Assembly: GCA_029883145.1 (NCBI GenBank)
Contig: JAOUJR010000118.1
Location: 1-5,964 of the forward strand
DNA: 5,964 bases
Source of the DNA: Nitrospirota bacterium
GTDB taxonomy: Bacteria > Nitrospirota > Thermodesulfovibrionia > Thermodesulfovibrionales > SM23-35
Direction: 5' to 3'
Each line of letters begins with the position of its first letter. Within the stretch, counting starts at the first letter, position 1. The position numbers and the translations under genes were made by a program. Positions 4,814 through 5,964 of the stretch are shown in pieces. A model generated the notes under the pieces. That model had not been told where the DNA came from and did not search any database. It saw only the letters and a program-made list of their open reading frames with translations.

Positions 4814-5964
4814 AGATTGACCTGCTCATAAAAAATGGTCTCGTCTTTGATGGTTCTCATTCAAAACCATTTAAGTCAGATATAGGCATTTCAGGGAATA
4901 AAATTGTCTTTGTCAGTCAGAAATCAAAAGGCTTACCAAGGCCGGAGAAAGTTATAGATGCAGATGGGTTAGCTGTTGCTCCCGGATTTATAGACACTCA
5001 CGCACATTCTGAATTTACTTTACTTGCTGACCCTCGCGCAGAGGGAAAAGTATATCAAGGGATAACAACAGAAATAAACGGCAATTGCGGTCTTTCTGCT
5101 GCGCCACTTTATGGTGAAGCACTCAATCGCAGGGAAGAAGACCTTAAGGAATTCAATATCAAGGAACGCTGGTCAACCTTTAGCGAGTATTTCAAAATCC
5201 TGAAGAAAAAAGGATTGACTATCAATTTTGCGACTCTTGTAGGCCATGGGAATATAAGGGCATCTGTAATGGGTTATGATGATCGGAAATTAACACGGGC
5301 AGAATTAAAGAAGATGTACGCTCTCGCAAAGAGGTCAATCAAGGAAGGTGCTCTCGGGTTTTCTACAGGTTTAATCTATCCACCCGGTATGTATTCAGAT
5401 ACAGAAGAGCTGATTGAAATGGCAAGATGCTGCAAGAATCTTATCTACACATCTCATATGAGAAGTGAAGGAGATGAGTTAATAGAATCTATTGAGGAAA
5501 TGATTAAGATTGGGCGAGAAGCAGAAATCAAGGTTCATATTTCCCATATCAAGACAAGCGGTGAAAAAAATTGGCACAAGATTGACAATGTGATATCACT
5601 CCTCCGGGAATCAAACAGAAAAGGAGAGTATCTTACGTGTGACAGGTATCCTTATACTGCTTCAAGCACAGACCTCGATACTGTACTTCCATCATGGACT
5701 TACGCAGGAGGTTCAGAGGAAGAGTTAAAAAAATTAGAGAGTGTAAAGTTTCAAAAACAGATAAAAAAAGAGATAAGGAATGCACATCCATCTAAGGACT
5801 ACTACTGGGATAACGTTTATATATCATCTGTCAATTCAGAAAAGAACACGTGGATGGAGGGGAAAAGTCTTTCAGAAATAGCTCATATGAAAGGGAAAGA
5901 ACCAGTTGATATACTCTGTGATATTTTAATCAAGGAAAGACTAAAAGTCAGTGCAATCTTTTCA
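4810..5964 (+). CDS. N-acyl-D-amino-acid deacylase (D-aminoacylase, amidohydrolase superfamily), C-terminus cut by window edge
   Basis: The enzyme hydrolyses N-acyl-D-amino acids to the free D-amino acid and a carboxylate. The frame is open for 385 codons to the right edge; family members are usually around 480-530 residues. Seen: the N-terminal beta-sandwich leader DLLIKNGLVFDG (4-15); the metal motif HAH at residues 64-66 within GFIDTHAHSEF; Cys93 in NGNCGLSAAP, the family's bridging metal ligand; GALGFSTGLIYPPGMYS (180-196); His216 in YTSHMRSEG; and His246 in HISHIKTSG. The late Asp metal ligand (Asp366 in the Alcaligenes enzyme) should lie just past the window. Substrate side chain cannot be read, and D-Glu- or D-Asp-specific relatives exist. 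No signal peptide is seen, so it is probably cytosolic. ATG 4810 overlaps the ecfT stop (ATGA), with AAGGGTG upstream as ribosome binding site. Following a peptidoglycan amidase, it may help use D-amino-acid-containing wall fragments (inference). Confidence 0.9.
   Translation, partial: MKIDLLIKNGLVFDGSHSKPFKSDIGISGNKIVFVSQKSKGLPRPEKVIDADGLAVAPGFIDTHAHSEFTLLADPRAEGKVYQGITTEINGNCGLSAAPLYGEALNRREEDLKEFNIKERWSTFSEYFKILKKKGLTINFATLVGHGNIRASVMGYDDRKLTRAELKKMYALAKRSIKEGALGFSTGLIYPPGMYSDTEELIEMARCCKNLIYTSHMRSEGDELIESIEEMIKIGREAEIKVHISHIKTSGEKNWHKIDNVISLLRESNRKGEYLTCDRYPYTASSTDLDTVLPSWTYAGGSEEELKKLESVKFQKQIKKEIRNAHPSKDYYWDNVYISSVNSEKNTWMEGKSLSEIAHMKGKEPVDILCDILIKERLKVSAIFS

Noticed and set aside
4663..4860. 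Minus-strand reading frame of 65 codons
   Set aside because: It is antisense to the EcfT-like and deacylase genes, with no protein family features.

Overview
The window looks like an ordinary chromosomal stretch from an AT-rich, diderm (Gram-negative-type) bacterium. It holds cell-envelope, translation-related and small-molecule genes. No transposase, integrase, CRISPR array or phage gene was seen. The mix (an AMIN plus Amidase_3 cell-wall amidase, a stand-alone NifU C-terminal domain, a small LETM1-like membrane protein) would suit an anaerobe of the Nitrospirota or Desulfobacterota type. That placement is a guess from gene content, not a sequence match.

Layout: the left half (1-2638) is read entirely on the minus strand. 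From right to left it holds a tRNA-Leu(UAA) with encoded CCA (2638-2551), rimI (2395-1952), a membrane-anchored protein of unknown function with a probable NTF2-like domain (1718-1236), a 93-residue LETM1-like membrane protein (1117-836), and an APH-family kinase (792 to beyond the left edge). The right half (2806-5964) is one tight plus-strand operon: NifU-domain Fe-S protein, N-acetylmuramoyl-L-alanine amidase, EcfT-like membrane protein, and an N-acyl-D-amino-acid deacylase that runs off the right edge. Gaps in this operon are 5 nt, 8 nt and a 4-nt ATGA overlap.

The two halves diverge from a 167-bp intergenic region (2639-2805). It carries a plausible promoter on each strand and an imperfect inverted repeat between them, touching both -35 regions.

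How the genes may work together: RimI and the tRNA both serve translation. The plus-strand operon pairs an exported enzyme that cuts the glycan-peptide bond of peptidoglycan with a predicted cytosolic deacylase of N-acyl-D-amino acids and a membrane component of a vitamin/metal uptake family. A link through cell-wall turnover is possible but is inference from proximity.

The most notable points are sequence-level oddities in otherwise familiar families. RimI has Lys where the general-base Glu is expected. The EcfT-like protein seems to lack both coupling arginines and ends early. The tRNA-Leu has an A6-C67 acceptor mismatch. I did not find clear evidence of a wholly new system.
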